Origin: Halobacillus sp. Marseille-P3879
GTDB taxonomy: Bacteria; Bacillota; Bacilli; Bacillales; Halobacillaceae
Assembly (NCBI RefSeq): GCF_900240285.1
Contig: NZ_OESS01000001.1
Coordinates: 868,001-932,000, forward strand
DNA: 64,000 bases
Direction: 5' to 3'
The notes under the pieces are model-generated. The model ran no database searches. It worked only from the letters and a program-made list of their open reading frames with translations, and was not told the origin of the DNA. Position numbers and translations under genes: made by a program. This document shows, piece after piece, positions 41,901 through 51,706 of the stretch; position 1 is the stretch's first letter, and every line of letters starts with the position of its first letter.

Positions 41901-42854
41901 TTAACTCTCATTGGTTAAGACATGAAGCACATTGGTGACAAATATATCCTGGTTTATGCTTAACGCAATACGCGCGCATTTCGGTCCAAAACAATTACTA
42001 GTTCCCGGCCTGAAGTCAGCAATACTTTCACCGTAAGCATAGGTGCCTTCATGTTCAACAGTAACCTCTCGTTTGCTGTACTCATACAGACCGCTGATAT
42101 CAAGCGCGGCCATTAAAGCGGCCAGATCATGTTGAGGAGTTCCAGAAATCCCCGGCTCCAGTTGTTGATAGACCTCATAATAGAAATCTAAGATCGGTTT
42201 AATTAACTTTTCTAAAGGTGAATCGGAACGAGCATCAATAAGATTGACCTCTCTTGGGGTCAACAGGGCATTCCTCGTGGCATTTAAAGGTACGATGGTC
42301 AGGTTGGCAGCATTTTGACAAATGTAATGAGCAGCAATTGGATCACCGAAAAAGTTTGCTTCCGCTACTTCGGTCGCGTTTCCGGGTTCGTTGAAAGCTC
42401 CTCCCATGACATAAGTTTCTTTAACATCTGCCATCACTTCAGGGCTCAAATAATGGGCAATGGCTAAAGAAGTGCACCGTCCCACATTGACGATCGTGAC
42501 CTCATTACGATGGTCCTTAATTAAGCTGAACAACTTACTGAAATTCGTACGATTAGCATAACGTTCTTCCGGAATGGGAGGGTCAATCGGCCCCAGACCT
42601 TCTATGCCGTGAATTTCCGGAAAAAAGTCTGGGTCTTCTCCACTCAGGGGACGTGTCGCCCCAGCGATGACAGGAATATCTGTACGCCCTGCGAGTTCCA
42701 ATAAGTACTCGACATTCCTAAACGCTTTTTCCCGCTCAATGTTCCCGTAGCCGCTCACCACCCCAATCAGATTGACTTCCGGGCTTTTCAACGCGTAAAC
42801 GAGCGCAATCGCATCATCTATCCCTGTATCGGCAAATAAGATTATGTTTTTCAT
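41901..42854 (-). CDS. Inosine/uridine-preferring nucleoside hydrolase family protein
   Basis: Encodes 317 residues. The calcium and ribose site is kept: ADTGIDDAIA at residues 8-17 (Asp9, Asp13, Asp14) and the C-terminal HDLAALMAAL near 243. The family motif normally reads DTDPGxDDA; here the first Asp is Phe7 and the Pro is Thr10, a variant. It splits nucleosides into base and ribose in the cytoplasm. AGGTGA lies upstream of the ATG. It is monocistronic, and a 14-bp palindrome lies upstream at 42887. Confidence 0.85.
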   Translation of the reverse strand: MKNIILFADTGIDDAIALVYALKSPEVNLIGVVSGYGNIEREKAFRNVEYLLELAGRTDIPVIAGATRPLSGEDPDFFPEIHGIEGLGPIDPPIPEERYANRTNFSKLFSLIKDHRNEVTIVNVGRCTSLAIAHYLSPEVMADVKETYVMGGAFNEPGNATEVAEANFFGDPIAAHYICQNAANLTIVPLNATRNALLTPREVNLIDARSDSPLEKLIKPILDFYYEVYQQLEPGISGTPQHDLAALMAALDISGLYEYSKREVTVEHEGTYAYGESIADFRPGTSNCFGPKCARIALSINQDIFVTNVLHVLTNES

Positions 42855-42886
42855 TTTTTCACCTCAACCTACATTATGAAAAAAAG

Positions 42887-42900
42887 ACAAGTTTGCTTGT
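42887..42900. promoter_or_regulatory. Palindrome upstream of the nucleoside hydrolase gene
   Basis: ACAAGTTTGCTTGT has symmetrical ACAAG/CTTGT arms 33 bases before the start. It may be an operator; no regulator can be assigned. Confidence 0.3.
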
Positions 42901-43104
42901 ATGTTTGTCCAATTGGTATTTCTTTGTTGTTTTTCTGGGTCTATTAACCTATAAAAGCTGATCGACCTTTCCTGTATATTAGAAGTAATACAGCGCTTAT
43001 TATGAAGGCGAAAGAATTCGGAGATGATGGTAGAAGAACATTTTACAACCGTTCGAAGCAGTAAGTCAGGAAAAATATAAAAAATGAAAAGGAGTGCTTA
43101 TATA

Positions 43105-43695
43105 ATGGTAAACAGCAGTAGGAATCCTGAGGTTGATGAATATATAAGGAAAGCTGAAAAGTGGCAGGCTGAATTTAAGAAAATGAGAGAGATCGCACTT
43201 GCCTGTCAATTGACCGAAGAAATGAAGTGGAATCACCCTTGCTACACCCTCGATGGGAAAAATATCGTTCTTATCCATGGTTTTAAAGATTACTGTGCTT
43301 TTCTTTTTCATAAAGGCGCCCTGCTTAAGGATTCACATGGGATTCTTATTCAGCAAACGGAGAATGTCCAGTCGGCCCGCCAAATACGGTTTACGAATGT
43401 GGAAGATATCGTTGAATTGGACTCGATCCTGAAAGCTTATATTGAAGAAGCTGTGGAAGTTGAAAAAGCCGGCTTGAAAGTGGAAAAGAACACCGAAATC
43501 GAAATTCCTGAAGAGCTTCAAAATAAATTTGATGAAATTCCTGCTTTACAAACGGCTTTTGAAGAATTGACGCCGGGACGGCAGAGAGCCTACGTTCTAT
43601 ATTTTTCTAAAGCCAAAAGGGCACAAACCCGGGAGTCAAGGGTGGAAAAATGGATTCCGCAGATTCTTGATGGGAAAGGCTTAAATGATAAATAG
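43105..43695 (+). CDS. YdeI/OmpD-associated family protein (DUF1801-containing)
   Basis: Encodes 196 residues. The N-terminal DUF1801-type domain (about 20-115) has EEMKWNHPCYTLDGKNI and DYCAFLFHKGALL, and the C-terminal part has the LTPGRQRAYVLYFSKAKRA motif near 155, as in Bacillus YdeI. The ATG at 43105 is chosen because AAAAGGAG lies about 10 bases upstream. The family is cytoplasmic and of unknown function. A terminator follows. Confidence 0.85.
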   Translation: MVNSSRNPEVDEYIRKAEKWQAEFKKMREIALACQLTEEMKWNHPCYTLDGKNIVLIHGFKDYCAFLFHKGALLKDSHGILIQQTENVQSARQIRFTNVEDIVELDSILKAYIEEAVEVEKAGLKVEKNTEIEIPEELQNKFDEIPALQTAFEELTPGRQRAYVLYFSKAKRAQTRESRVEKWIPQILDGKGLNDK

Positions 43696-43710
43696 ATAGA
43701 TTCATCTATA

Positions 43711-43746
43711 GGAGCGGTTATTCATTAAAAAGTAACCGCCCTTTTT
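43711..43746 (+). terminator. Intrinsic terminator
   Basis: GCGGTTA / TAACCGC stem, extended by neighbouring pairs, and a TTTTT run, after the YdeI-like gene. Confidence 0.75.
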
Positions 43747-43765
43747 AATGACTGGGGCAGCTTTG

Positions 43766-43794
43766 TTGACGCGTCTGTAAGAAGATGCTACTAT
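43766..43794 (+). promoter_or_regulatory. Sigma-A promoter of the Rrf2 gene
   Basis: TTGACG, 17 bases, TACTAT. It is followed by GATAAAAAGAGTCTCTGATATC, where GATA/TATC and AGAG/CTCT are symmetrical; this could be an Rrf2 operator just after the -10. Confidence 0.65.
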
Positions 43795-43844
43795 TAAATT
43801 ATAGATAAAAAGAGTCTCTGATATCTTTATTAAAGGAGCGAATT

Positions 43845-44264
43845 ATGAAATATTCCAAAGCCACCAACTATGCATTACACACGATGGTGTATCTACTGAC
43901 CTTGCCAAAAGGAAGGACGGTAGGGGTTCAAAGCTTGGCAGAAATGCAGAATCTTTCTTCAACCTACCTGTCAAAAATATTAACCAAACTTGCTAAAGGC
44001 GGGTTAATTGAATCCACTCCAGGAGTGAAAGGAGGGTATAAGGTTTCAAAACCGAAAGCTGAAATTTCATTCTTAGACGTCATCCAAACCGTCGAAGGAG
44101 AGTCCAATTTATTTAACTGTTCTCTGGATCATAATGAAGACTGCCTGATTGAAAGTGTAATGATAGAGGCTGAGCAAAACATGAAAGACGACCTCGCTGG
44201 CAAATTTCTCATCGATATAGCTGAGAAAATGGAGCAAGATTGTGATCACAAGGTCGAAGACTGA
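43845..44264 (+). CDS. Rrf2 family transcriptional regulator
   Basis: Encodes 139 residues. The winged helix covers about 1-75 (KATNYALHTMVYLL, LAEMQNLSSTYLSKILTKL, GVKGGYKVSKP), and two Cys (in LFNCSLDHNEDC) sit where Rrf2 proteins often keep redox- or cluster-sensing Cys; a third lies near the end. The usual three-Cys spacing of iron-sulfur members is not exact, so a thiol-based switch is more likely. The next gene, a methyltransferase 67 bases on, is the probable target. Confidence 0.9.
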   Translation: MKYSKATNYALHTMVYLLTLPKGRTVGVQSLAEMQNLSSTYLSKILTKLAKGGLIESTPGVKGGYKVSKPKAEISFLDVIQTVEGESNLFNCSLDHNEDCLIESVMIEAEQNMKDDLAGKFLIDIAEKMEQDCDHKVED

Positions 44265-44331
44265 GCCAGCTAAGAGATGTTGTGCCGAACTGACTGACTG
44301 AAAACTATTAAACGAAAAAAAGGAGAATTAT

Positions 44332-44919
44332 ATGAAAAAGTGTAGTAAATCCGATCCTAGGCACCAATTAACCAAAAAGGTAGAGTATTTAGACAGCAGG
44401 AAACGAAGAGACCAATTCTCTCCAGAAAGCCTGTTCGAACTGCTCCCTATTCATAAAAACGATACGATTTTAGATATTGGAGCGGGCACAGGATTTTTAA
44501 CGATACCGGCGGCCAAAGCCACCAACGGCATCGTCTACGCACTGGATATCGATCCCAATATTCTACAAATTGCTGAATCTAAAGCGGAGCAGGAGGAACT
44601 TAAAAATATTCGGTTTCTTCAAGGAGAGTTGAGGGATGCCTCTTTATCCAATTATTCACTGGATATCGTACTGGCTTCGTTAGTCCTCCATGAAATCCAG
44701 CCTTTGCCTGAAACCTTACAGCGGATCAACCAGGTTCTTAAAGTAAATGGTTACCTGGCCTGTGTTGAATTAGAAGAAGAGGAGACTCCAGATAAAAACC
44801 ACCCAAGAATCAGCTCCGCCAAAATGGAGCAGGAATTAAACAAAGCGGGATTTAAAGTCAGTAAGAAAGTGTATCCTGCAGCGTCCATCTATGTTTTAAT
44901 CGCCCAGAAACAACAGTAA
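44332..44919 (+). CDS. Class I SAM-dependent methyltransferase
   Basis: Encodes 195 residues. Motif I is ILDIGAGTGFL near 44-54, followed by an acidic loop ALDIDPN near 66, DIVLASLVLHEI near 105 and the post-motif LKVNGYLACVELE near 133. This is a small UbiE/Methyltransf_11-type enzyme with no added domain, and the substrate cannot be predicted. AAGGAG precedes the ATG. It likely shares a transcript with the Rrf2 gene and ends at a terminator. Confidence 0.85.
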   Translation: MKKCSKSDPRHQLTKKVEYLDSRKRRDQFSPESLFELLPIHKNDTILDIGAGTGFLTIPAAKATNGIVYALDIDPNILQIAESKAEQEELKNIRFLQGELRDASLSNYSLDIVLASLVLHEIQPLPETLQRINQVLKVNGYLACVELEEEETPDKNHPRISSAKMEQELNKAGFKVSKKVYPAASIYVLIAQKQQ

Positions 44920-44992
44920 AAAATATATTTTTTGTTCTAATTATAGATATTATGAGTATGTAATATATTTAATTGCGCGAGTGCATAGAATC

Positions 44993-45028
44993 AGAGCGGC
45001 TGCCCAACAACAGGGAGCCGCTCTTTTC
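44993..45028 (+). terminator. Intrinsic terminator
   Basis: AGAGCGGCT / AGCCGCTCT stem, loop of 14 bases, then TTTTCTT. It separates the methyltransferase from the AraC-type regulator. Confidence 0.8.
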
Positions 45029-45109
45029 TTGCTTTTGAGTCAGCGGGGATTGGTGTATAGTTGGGGTATTCAAAGGTTGCTCTAAAAGAAAACAAAGGTG
45101 GTGACAGCT

Positions 45110-46594
45110 TTGAAAATCGTAATAGCCGAAAGGGATAAAAATGAAAGTATTGCCATTGAATGGCTGATTGCTACCTATTCGATTCCAGTGGACGAGGTCT
45201 TCATCGCCCACACAGTTAAGGAAACAGTCACGTTACTTGAAAAAGAAATGCCGGATCTCCTGTATCTTGAGCTGGATATGATTTCAAATGAAAACTTGCC
45301 CCTGGTGAGAAGGAATGTAAACAAGTATTCCCCCAAAACCATTGCTGTTACGGCAGAAGCTACATTTGAGCGTGCCAAGCAGGCAATTGGATTAGGGTGT
45401 GTAGATTTACTCGTTAAACCGCTCGATCCAGTCAATATTAATCAAAGCATCAGGATGGCCCTGTCACTGGCCTCTAAACGAGACAGCATTCCGTCTTCTT
45501 CGGCAGCTAACGATGAAGAGGAGTACTCTTATCGGTCGCTGTTTATAGACCGGGATTTAAACCACGGGGACATCGGCTTAATGCTGCTGCATCCAGAAAA
45601 TAATAAAAAACTCGCAGACTTATATAAGTTTTCGAAATACTTTTCGTTTCGCGAAACCCCGATACTGCTTCCTTTATCAGATATGGTGGTTTGTTTGTTT
45701 AGAGAACCAACCCACCATTTAAGAGAAGAAGCCTGGAAAGTTTTAAAAGACTGGGAAGCCACTCATATGGATCCGCTTGCTGCCGTTATCATTCCGCCGA
45801 ATCATGTCCACAAAACGATCCATGATATGTATTTATCAGCCAGGAGGCTGCTGGATATTACGTTCTTTATCGGCTACAGCCAGGTAATCCTGCCGAATGA
45901 AGCTTATGATTCGTGGCATGAGATCGACCCATTTCTCACGTCAGTAGAGCAGCGCGAATGGGTAGAAATGTTAAACAATTTTGATAAACAAAAAATTAAA
46001 CATACGATGCATCAAGAGTTTTTGCAAATGGAAACTCCATTTCCCAATCCAGAGAAGCTGAGAATCAGACTGACAAGCATTCTGGCCCAGGTGAGGCGAT
46101 TCATGAAAATCTACCAGCTTGATCAGGGAGAAATGGAAGAGCATTATATGAGAATTTTTTCTGAAATTCTATTTAACCGGGTGTTGTATCGAATTGTGCA
46201 GGAAATGCTGCTGTTTCTTTATGAGCTGCTTGACCGTTCGAATACGGGGGAAGTGTTTTCGAAGAAGGACGTGATCGAGAGAGGGATTCTCTATATTGAA
46301 AACCACTACGCTGACCCTGATTTAACCTTGCAGAAAGTGGCAGATGCGGTTGGGAGAAGTCCGGCATATTTCAGCCATTTGTTAATGAAAAAGCAAGGAG
46401 TCTCTTTCCGGCAGCAATTGGCGAATAAGCGTGTGGAGGAAGCGAAACAGTTGTTAACGGGGACTGAGCTTTCTATTAAAGAAGTTGCTGAACAAGCAGG
46501 TTTCCGTCATCCCAGTTATTTTACAAAGTTGTTTAAAGAAATCACTACGATGGCTCCTCGTGAATATCGGGAGCATATGAGGAACAAAACCTAA
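45110..46594 (+). CDS. Receiver-domain AraC-type regulator (YesN-like) with altered phosphorylation site
   Basis: Encodes 494 residues from a TTG with AAAGGTGGTGA upstream. Residues 1-115 look like a receiver domain (IVIAERDKNE start; conserved Lys in LVKPLDP near 101), but the phosphorylated Asp position in PDLLYLELDM reads Glu, so normal phosphotransfer is doubtful. A middle region of unknown type follows, and two AraC helix-turn-helix motifs occupy about 395-490 (LTLQKVADAVGRSPAYFSHL and IKEVAEQAGFRHPSYFTKLF). No sensor kinase is adjacent. It probably activates the BCCT-hut genes next to it. Confidence 0.82.
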   Translation: MKIVIAERDKNESIAIEWLIATYSIPVDEVFIAHTVKETVTLLEKEMPDLLYLELDMISNENLPLVRRNVNKYSPKTIAVTAEATFERAKQAIGLGCVDLLVKPLDPVNINQSIRMALSLASKRDSIPSSSAANDEEEYSYRSLFIDRDLNHGDIGLMLLHPENNKKLADLYKFSKYFSFRETPILLPLSDMVVCLFREPTHHLREEAWKVLKDWEATHMDPLAAVIIPPNHVHKTIHDMYLSARRLLDITFFIGYSQVILPNEAYDSWHEIDPFLTSVEQREWVEMLNNFDKQKIKHTMHQEFLQMETPFPNPEKLRIRLTSILAQVRRFMKIYQLDQGEMEEHYMRIFSEILFNRVLYRIVQEMLLFLYELLDRSNTGEVFSKKDVIERGILYIENHYADPDLTLQKVADAVGRSPAYFSHLLMKKQGVSFRQQLANKRVEEAKQLLTGTELSIKEVAEQAGFRHPSYFTKLFKEITTMAPREYREHMRNKT

Positions 46595-46657
46595 AGAAAA
46601 TATAAAAAGACAAAATAATTTATACTATTAAATCAAATTAAAGGAATATTATTGGTA

Positions 46658-46687
46658 TTTTCGAAAGAATTTTATGAATTTCGAAAA
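46658..46687. promoter_or_regulatory. Inverted repeat upstream of the BCCT-hut operon
   Basis: TTTTCGAAA and TTTCGAAAA are perfect inverted arms with a 12-base spacer, about 175 bases before the BCCT gene. It may be the binding site of the adjacent AraC-type regulator. A short frame MNHFMKALS with a ribosome site at about 46759 follows. Confidence 0.4.
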
Positions 46688-46861
46688 TTTATCATCTATT
46701 TTTTGAAAAATCAATCTTTTATAATTTTTAATAGATTAATATAAAGAAGGATAGGATTATGAATCATTTTATGAAAGCGTTGTCTTAAATCTACTTCTTT
46801 ATCTTTTTTGATGAGAGGTATAGGTGGGTTTTTCAATTAAACAGAGAAGGGGGATATAAAC

Positions 46862-48442
46862 ATGTCACTGGCTGCCAATAAGGAACAGAATACGGAGCCC
46901 TCGCTGGAGAAAAAAAATAAAACGAGAAAATCTGTATTTGTTCCGTCATTTTTAATTGTTGGAGGAGGAGCAGTTCTAGGAATTGTAAACAACGAATTGT
47001 TAACTGAAATATCTATGAATGGGTTTACCGGATCACTAAAGGGGCTCGGATGGCTTTATCAAATCATCTCGCTTGTGGCCCTGATTATTGTAGGGATCGT
47101 AACGTTTTCTAAAATAGGGAATGTCCGCCTGGGCGGAGAAGAGGCTAAACCGAAATTTCCGTTTCGGGCCTGGTTTGCGATGGCCCTGACGGGAGGGATC
47201 GCAACCGGAGTCATAACCTATGGGGTTAATGAACCGATTATCTACTTCGGGAACATTTATGGAGAAATGGCCAATACGGGGGTCGAGCCGGGGACTTCGA
47301 CGGCAGCTTTTTTCGCCATGGGCCGTTCTTTATACAATTGGACCTTTATTCCTTATGCGATGTACTCCCTCAGTGGTTTAGTAGTCGCTTATATGTATTT
47401 TAACCGCAAGCAGGAGTTGTCCGTTTCAGGAACGCTGACGCCTTTGTTTGGAAATAAAGTCACAAAAGGAGTGTGGCCGGGCATCATTGACACGCTCGCC
47501 GTCTTAGCGATCGCTCTTGGTCTCGCTTCTTCCCTTGGAGCAGGGCTGGCATTAGTAGGCTCTGGCATTGCGACGACATACGGAGTATCTCAGGGACCGG
47601 TCGTCTGGTTTATACTGGCGGTGGTTACGACTGGTTTGTTTACCATTTCTGCTTTAAAAGGATTGAATAAAGGAATTCGCCGGATGTCCAGTTTGAATGC
47701 GACGGTCTTTTATATCCTTCTCGCTGTCCTCATCGTTATTGGTCCGACCTTATACATCTTAAATTCGACTACAGCTGGGTTTTCCTATTGGCTTGAGAAT
47801 TTCTGGGGATGGGGACTGGATCCCGGCGTAAGAGGAGGAGAAGCTCTTGTCATGTGGTGGACATTGTATGACTGGGCGATCTGGATTGCTTATGCTCCGC
47901 TGATGGGGATCTTTCTCGCGATTATTTCCTACGGGCGGACGATTCGTCAGTTTATGTTCATCAACTGGATATTGCCGGCGGTCTTCAGCATTCTCTGGTT
48001 TGGAGTCTTTGGCGGCACAGCCTTGCATTGGCAGGAGAACGGTACCGTCGACCTCATCTCAACGATCGAAGAAAGTGGAGCTGTGGCAGGCTTATGGACA
48101 TTCTTAGCTAATCTGCCCCTGGCGGCCATCATTATCCCTGTGGTGATGATCGTCCTCATTCTTTCTTTTGCCACGGCAGCTGACTCTATGGTCCGGGCGA
48201 TATCGACGGTATGTACCGTCAACATTCGCTATGATGAAGAACCGGCAAAATGGAAAATGCTCCTTTGGGCGATTTCCATTGCGACAGTTGCTTTCTTAAT
48301 GGTTACCTTTGCCGGAGGCGCACAGGGCGTGGACGGTGTGAAATATTTAGCTGCCTTAGGTGGATCAGCTGTGCTGTTTGTTTTTGTCCTTCAGGTTTGT
48401 TCTGCCATAAAAATGTTCTTTGTCGATAAAATTGAAAGATAG
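46862..48442 (+). CDS. BCCT family betaine/carnitine/choline-type transporter
   Basis: Encodes 526 residues with 12 expected membrane helices. The BCCT signature is recognisable as WTLYDWAIWIAYAP near 333 and SYGRTIRQF near 362. The aromatic box differs from glycine-betaine carriers, which read F-Y-W-A-W-W-I-S-W-S-P followed by SRGRTIREF: here one Trp is Ile and the Arg of the second motif is Tyr. That argues for a different substrate. BCCT carriers move compounds with quaternary ammonium groups, driven by Na+ or H+. It lies 16 bases before the hutH-like gene in one operon. Confidence 0.87.
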   Translation: MSLAANKEQNTEPSLEKKNKTRKSVFVPSFLIVGGGAVLGIVNNELLTEISMNGFTGSLKGLGWLYQIISLVALIIVGIVTFSKIGNVRLGGEEAKPKFPFRAWFAMALTGGIATGVITYGVNEPIIYFGNIYGEMANTGVEPGTSTAAFFAMGRSLYNWTFIPYAMYSLSGLVVAYMYFNRKQELSVSGTLTPLFGNKVTKGVWPGIIDTLAVLAIALGLASSLGAGLALVGSGIATTYGVSQGPVVWFILAVVTTGLFTISALKGLNKGIRRMSSLNATVFYILLAVLIVIGPTLYILNSTTAGFSYWLENFWGWGLDPGVRGGEALVMWWTLYDWAIWIAYAPLMGIFLAIISYGRTIRQFMFINWILPAVFSILWFGVFGGTALHWQENGTVDLISTIEESGAVAGLWTFLANLPLAAIIIPVVMIVLILSFATAADSMVRAISTVCTVNIRYDEEPAKWKMLLWAISIATVAFLMVTFAGGAQGVDGVKYLAALGGSAVLFVFVLQVCSAIKMFFVDKIER

Positions 48443-48458
48443 AAAAGAGGGAGGCTGC

Positions 48459-49997
48459 ATGACAAGTCAACAACTAAAAGGGGTGACTCTTGGGTCTACG
48501 ATGACTTTAGAAGAGTTTGTCTCTGTAGCACGTGATGGTACGTATGTAGAGTTTTCCGATACTTACCGGCAACGCGTGGAACACTCCCGTTCTCTGCTGA
48601 ACAAGCGGATGAAACAAGGAAGGGTAATGTATGGAGTCAATACAGGATTTGGCGCTCTATCTACGCAGGTCATATCTACTGATCAAACGAAGCAGTTACA
48701 AAGAAATATTCTTCTGTCGCATGCTGCATCCGTTGGAGAGCCTCTTGAAGAAGAATGCGTAAGAGCGATTATGCTTATGGTGCTGCAAAATTTAGGGCAG
48801 GGGTATTCAGGAGTTCAACTACGTACCCTTGAAATGTATCGAGAGCTGTTAAACCGCGGGGTTACCCCTTTTGTTCCTCGTGAAGGCTCGGTAGGTTACT
48901 TAAATGTAGAAGCCCATATCGCTTTAGTGCTGCTCGGTGAAGGAAAAGCCTGCATAGAAGGAGAGGTCATGCCTGCGAAGGATGCCCTCGCTAAAGCCGG
49001 GTTAGAGCCGGTTGAATTGGCTGCTAAAGAAGGACTGGCCTTAATAAACGGAACAACGAGCCCGACTGCAATTGGGGCCCTTGCCTTATACGATATGGTA
49101 AAGGCGGCCAAGTCGGCTGATATCATCGCAGCGATGACTTTAGAAGTGTTAAGAGGAACGACTCGTGCTTTAGACGATCGTCTGATGAGTGTGCGCCCGC
49201 ATGAGCAGCAAAGAAACACAGCTTCCAACATAAGACGGATGCTGGAGGATTCCATGATTGCCAGGCAATCGATCGATCATCGGCTCCAGGATGCCCTGTC
49301 CATAAGGGCGATTCCTCAGTTGCATGGAGCGGCGAAGAAAACGCTTTATGATGCCTTATCTACTTTCGAAATAGAAATGAATGCATGCTGTGATAATCCG
49401 ATTTTATGGCCGGATGAAGAGGACGGGGGTGCGATGTCAGGGAGCAACTGCGACTCCTCCTATATCGGAATTGAGCTGGACTCCGCATGTATCGGGGTAA
49501 CGTCCATCGCCAAGATGTCTGAAAGAAGAAACAATCGGCTGATCAACACTCATCTTTCAGGCTACCCGCCTTTTCTTATCCAGGGTTCCGGCTTGAATTC
49601 AGGCTTGATGATCCCGCAGTACTCCCAGGCTGGATTACTAAATGATATGAGAATGTTATCTCACCCGGCCACTGTGGACAGTATTCCAACCTGTGCGGAT
49701 CAGGAGGACTATGTAGCCATGGGATACAATTCAGCGAAAAAAGCGCGGGAAGTTGTGAAAAAGCTTGAATATATTTTAGCCATTGAACTGTTGTCTGCCT
49801 ATCATGCATATCCATTTATTGAAAGCAGCCTCACGCCAGGTTCTGCTTCAAAAGCCGTACTGGAACGTATCGCCCCATCCGTCTCAAGAATGACGGAAGA
49901 TAAATATTTATATCCTGATATAGAAGCAATAAAAGACTTGATTCATTCAGGAGACATTCTTGCTGTCGTAGAAGAAACAATTGGTGCACTTCACTAA
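48459..49997 (+). CDS. HutH-family (aromatic amino acid lyase) protein lacking the MIO triad
   Basis: Encodes 512 residues, the length of histidine ammonia-lyase. The family is clear: MYGVNTGFGAL near 60 (with the conserved Tyr), SERRNNRLINTHLSG near 350, and HPATVDSIPTCADQEDYV near 397. However, the segment that should read GSVGASGDLAP has GSVGYLNVEAH instead (DNA checked near 48885-48915), so the Ala-Ser-Gly that forms the MIO electrophile is absent. Ordinary ammonia release from histidine should not work. Ergothionase, a relative that eliminates trimethylamine, is believed to work without MIO. With a BCCT carrier in front and hutUIG behind, trimethylamine elimination from histidine betaine is the favoured idea. 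GGGAGG precedes the ATG. Confidence 0.85.
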   Translation: MTSQQLKGVTLGSTMTLEEFVSVARDGTYVEFSDTYRQRVEHSRSLLNKRMKQGRVMYGVNTGFGALSTQVISTDQTKQLQRNILLSHAASVGEPLEEECVRAIMLMVLQNLGQGYSGVQLRTLEMYRELLNRGVTPFVPREGSVGYLNVEAHIALVLLGEGKACIEGEVMPAKDALAKAGLEPVELAAKEGLALINGTTSPTAIGALALYDMVKAAKSADIIAAMTLEVLRGTTRALDDRLMSVRPHEQQRNTASNIRRMLEDSMIARQSIDHRLQDALSIRAIPQLHGAAKKTLYDALSTFEIEMNACCDNPILWPDEEDGGAMSGSNCDSSYIGIELDSACIGVTSIAKMSERRNNRLINTHLSGYPPFLIQGSGLNSGLMIPQYSQAGLLNDMRMLSHPATVDSIPTCADQEDYVAMGYNSAKKAREVVKKLEYILAIELLSAYHAYPFIESSLTPGSASKAVLERIAPSVSRMTEDKYLYPDIEAIKDLIHSGDILAVVEETIGALH

Positions 49998-50026
49998 ATG
50001 ACTAAAGTTAAAGGGAGGCCATTTTC

Positions 50027-51706
50027 ATGGTACAGGTAAATAATGATAAAGTGGTTCGTTATCGTGGAACGGAGTTAAATACAAAAGGCTGGCTGCAGGA
50101 AGCGGCACTACGCATGTTAATGAATAATTTAGACCCGGAAGTGGCAGAAAAGCCGGAAGAACTCGTCGTGTACGGCGGGATTGGAAAAGCGGCGAGAAAC
50201 TGGGAGTGCTTCGATGCCATTGTTCACTCATTAAAGGAGCTTGAAGATGATGAGACACTCCTTGTTCAATCAGGAAAGCCCGTCGCTGTATTTAAATCGC
50301 ACAAAGATGCACCCAAAGTTCTCCTCGCCAATTCAAATATTGTACCTGCGTATGCCAACTGGGATACCTTTCATGAATTAGATAAGAAAGGTCTCATGAT
50401 GTATGGTCAAATGACTGCGGGAAGCTGGATCTACATCGGTTCACAGGGCATTGTCCAGGGAACGTATGAAACCTTTGCGGAAGTTGGCAAGCAACATTTC
50501 AATAACACACTCAAAAATACGATTACAGTAACTGCCGGCCTTGGCGGAATGGGAGGGGCTCAACCGCTCGCGGTCACGATGAACGGTGGTGTTTGCATTG
50601 CCATTGAAGTGGATGAGTGGCGGATCGACCGTCGAATTGAAACCCGTTATACCGATATCAAAACCGATTCATTAGATGAGGCCATCCGTATAGCGGAAGA
50701 GGCCAAAAGGGAAGGAAAACCATTATCGATTGGTCTTCTGGGCAATGCAGCAGATCTTCTTCCAGACATGATCGCTAAAGGATTTATTCCCGACGTATTA
50801 ACGGACCAGACCTCTGCTCATGATCCTTTAAATGGCTATGTCCCTTCCGGATTATCACTGGATGAAGCTGACCATCTGAGAGAACATGATGCAAAAAAAT
50901 ACGTCACGTTGTCAAAGGCATCCATGGCAGAGCATGTAAAAGCTATGCTTGAAATGATGGAAAAAGGAGCCGTTACCTTTGATTATGGAAACAACATCCG
51001 CCAAGTGGCAGAAGATGAAGGTGTAGAGAATGCCTTTGACTTTCCAGGATTTGTTCCCGCCTACATTCGTCCGCAATTTTGTGAAGGCAAAGGCCCTTTC
51101 CGCTGGGCAGCACTTTCCGGGGATCCAGAAGACATTTATAAAACCGACGAAGTGATTCTAAGGGAGTTCAGTGATAATGAACATCTGTGCAATTGGATCC
51201 GGATGGCTCGTGAAAAAATCAGCTTTCAAGGACTCCCTTCCCGAATTTGCTGGTTAGGTTACGGGGAGCGAGCCAGGTTCGGGAAAATTATTAACGATAT
51301 GGTAGCGAACGGAGAATTGAAAGCCCCGATCGTTATTGGCCGCGATCACTTGGACTCAGGCTCTGTGGCCTCTCCTAACCGTGAAACGGAAGGTATGAAG
51401 GATGGCAGTGATGCTGTCGCAGACTGGCCGATCTTAAATGCATTGATTAACAGTGTAGGAGGAGCAAGCTGGGTCAGTGTTCATCATGGAGGCGGGGTAG
51501 GAATGGGCTACTCGCTTCATGCAGGCATGGTTATTGTGGCAGATGGAACGAAGGACGCAGAAGCCCGTCTTGAGCGGGTATTAACTTCAGATCCCGGGAT
51601 GGGGATTGCCCGCCATGTGGATGCAGGGTATGAGCTGGCAGAAAATACGGCACGTGAAAAAGGCGTCAATATTCCAATGCTGAACCAACAGGGAGGTGGG
51701 AAATAA
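50027..51706 (+). CDS. hutU: Urocanate hydratase
   Basis: Encodes 559 residues, standard for urocanase, which hydrates urocanate to imidazolonepropionate using bound NAD+. NAD-binding is at [16 protein letters not shown] near 172, and the active-site region has [14 protein letters not shown] near 404 and [12 protein letters not shown] near 485. The sequence looks like ordinary HutU with no thiourocanate-type divergence visible. GGGAGG precedes the ATG. It overlaps hutI by one base. Confidence 0.95.
   Translation: MVQVNNDKVVRYRGTELNTKGWLQEAALRMLMNNLDPEVAEKPEELVVYGGIGKAARNWECFDAIVHSLKELEDDETLLVQSGKPVAVFKSHKDAPKVLLANSNIVPAYANWDTFHELDKKGLMMYGQMTAGSWIYIGSQGIVQGTYETFAEVGKQHFNNTLKNTITVTAGLGGMGGAQPLAVTMNGGVCIAIEVDEWRIDRRIETRYTDIKTDSLDEAIRIAEEAKREGKPLSIGLLGNAADLLPDMIAKGFIPDVLTDQTSAHDPLNGYVPSGLSLDEADHLREHDAKKYVTLSKASMAEHVKAMLEMMEKGAVTFDYGNNIRQVAEDEGVENAFDFPGFVPAYIRPQFCEGKGPFRWAALSGDPEDIYKTDEVILREFSDNEHLCNWIRMAREKISFQGLPSRICWLGYGERARFGKIINDMVANGELKAPIVIGRDHLDSGSVASPNRETEGMKDGSDAVADWPILNALINSVGGASWVSVHHGGGVGMGYSLHAGMVIVADGTKDAEARLERVLTSDPGMGIARHVDAGYELAENTAREKGVNIPMLNQQGGGK

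Noticed and set aside
41570-41938. A 122-codon plus-strand frame in the first 301-bp repeat
   Set aside because: The same kind of frame appears in the second repeat and changes after the first part; it lies in a non-coding repeat whose minus strand carries the transposase-like reading, and it has no ribosome site.
48459-49997. Ordinary histidine ammonia-lyase (hutH) call
   Set aside because: The Ala-Ser-Gly triad is absent, so the standard name would imply a reaction that the sequence does not support.
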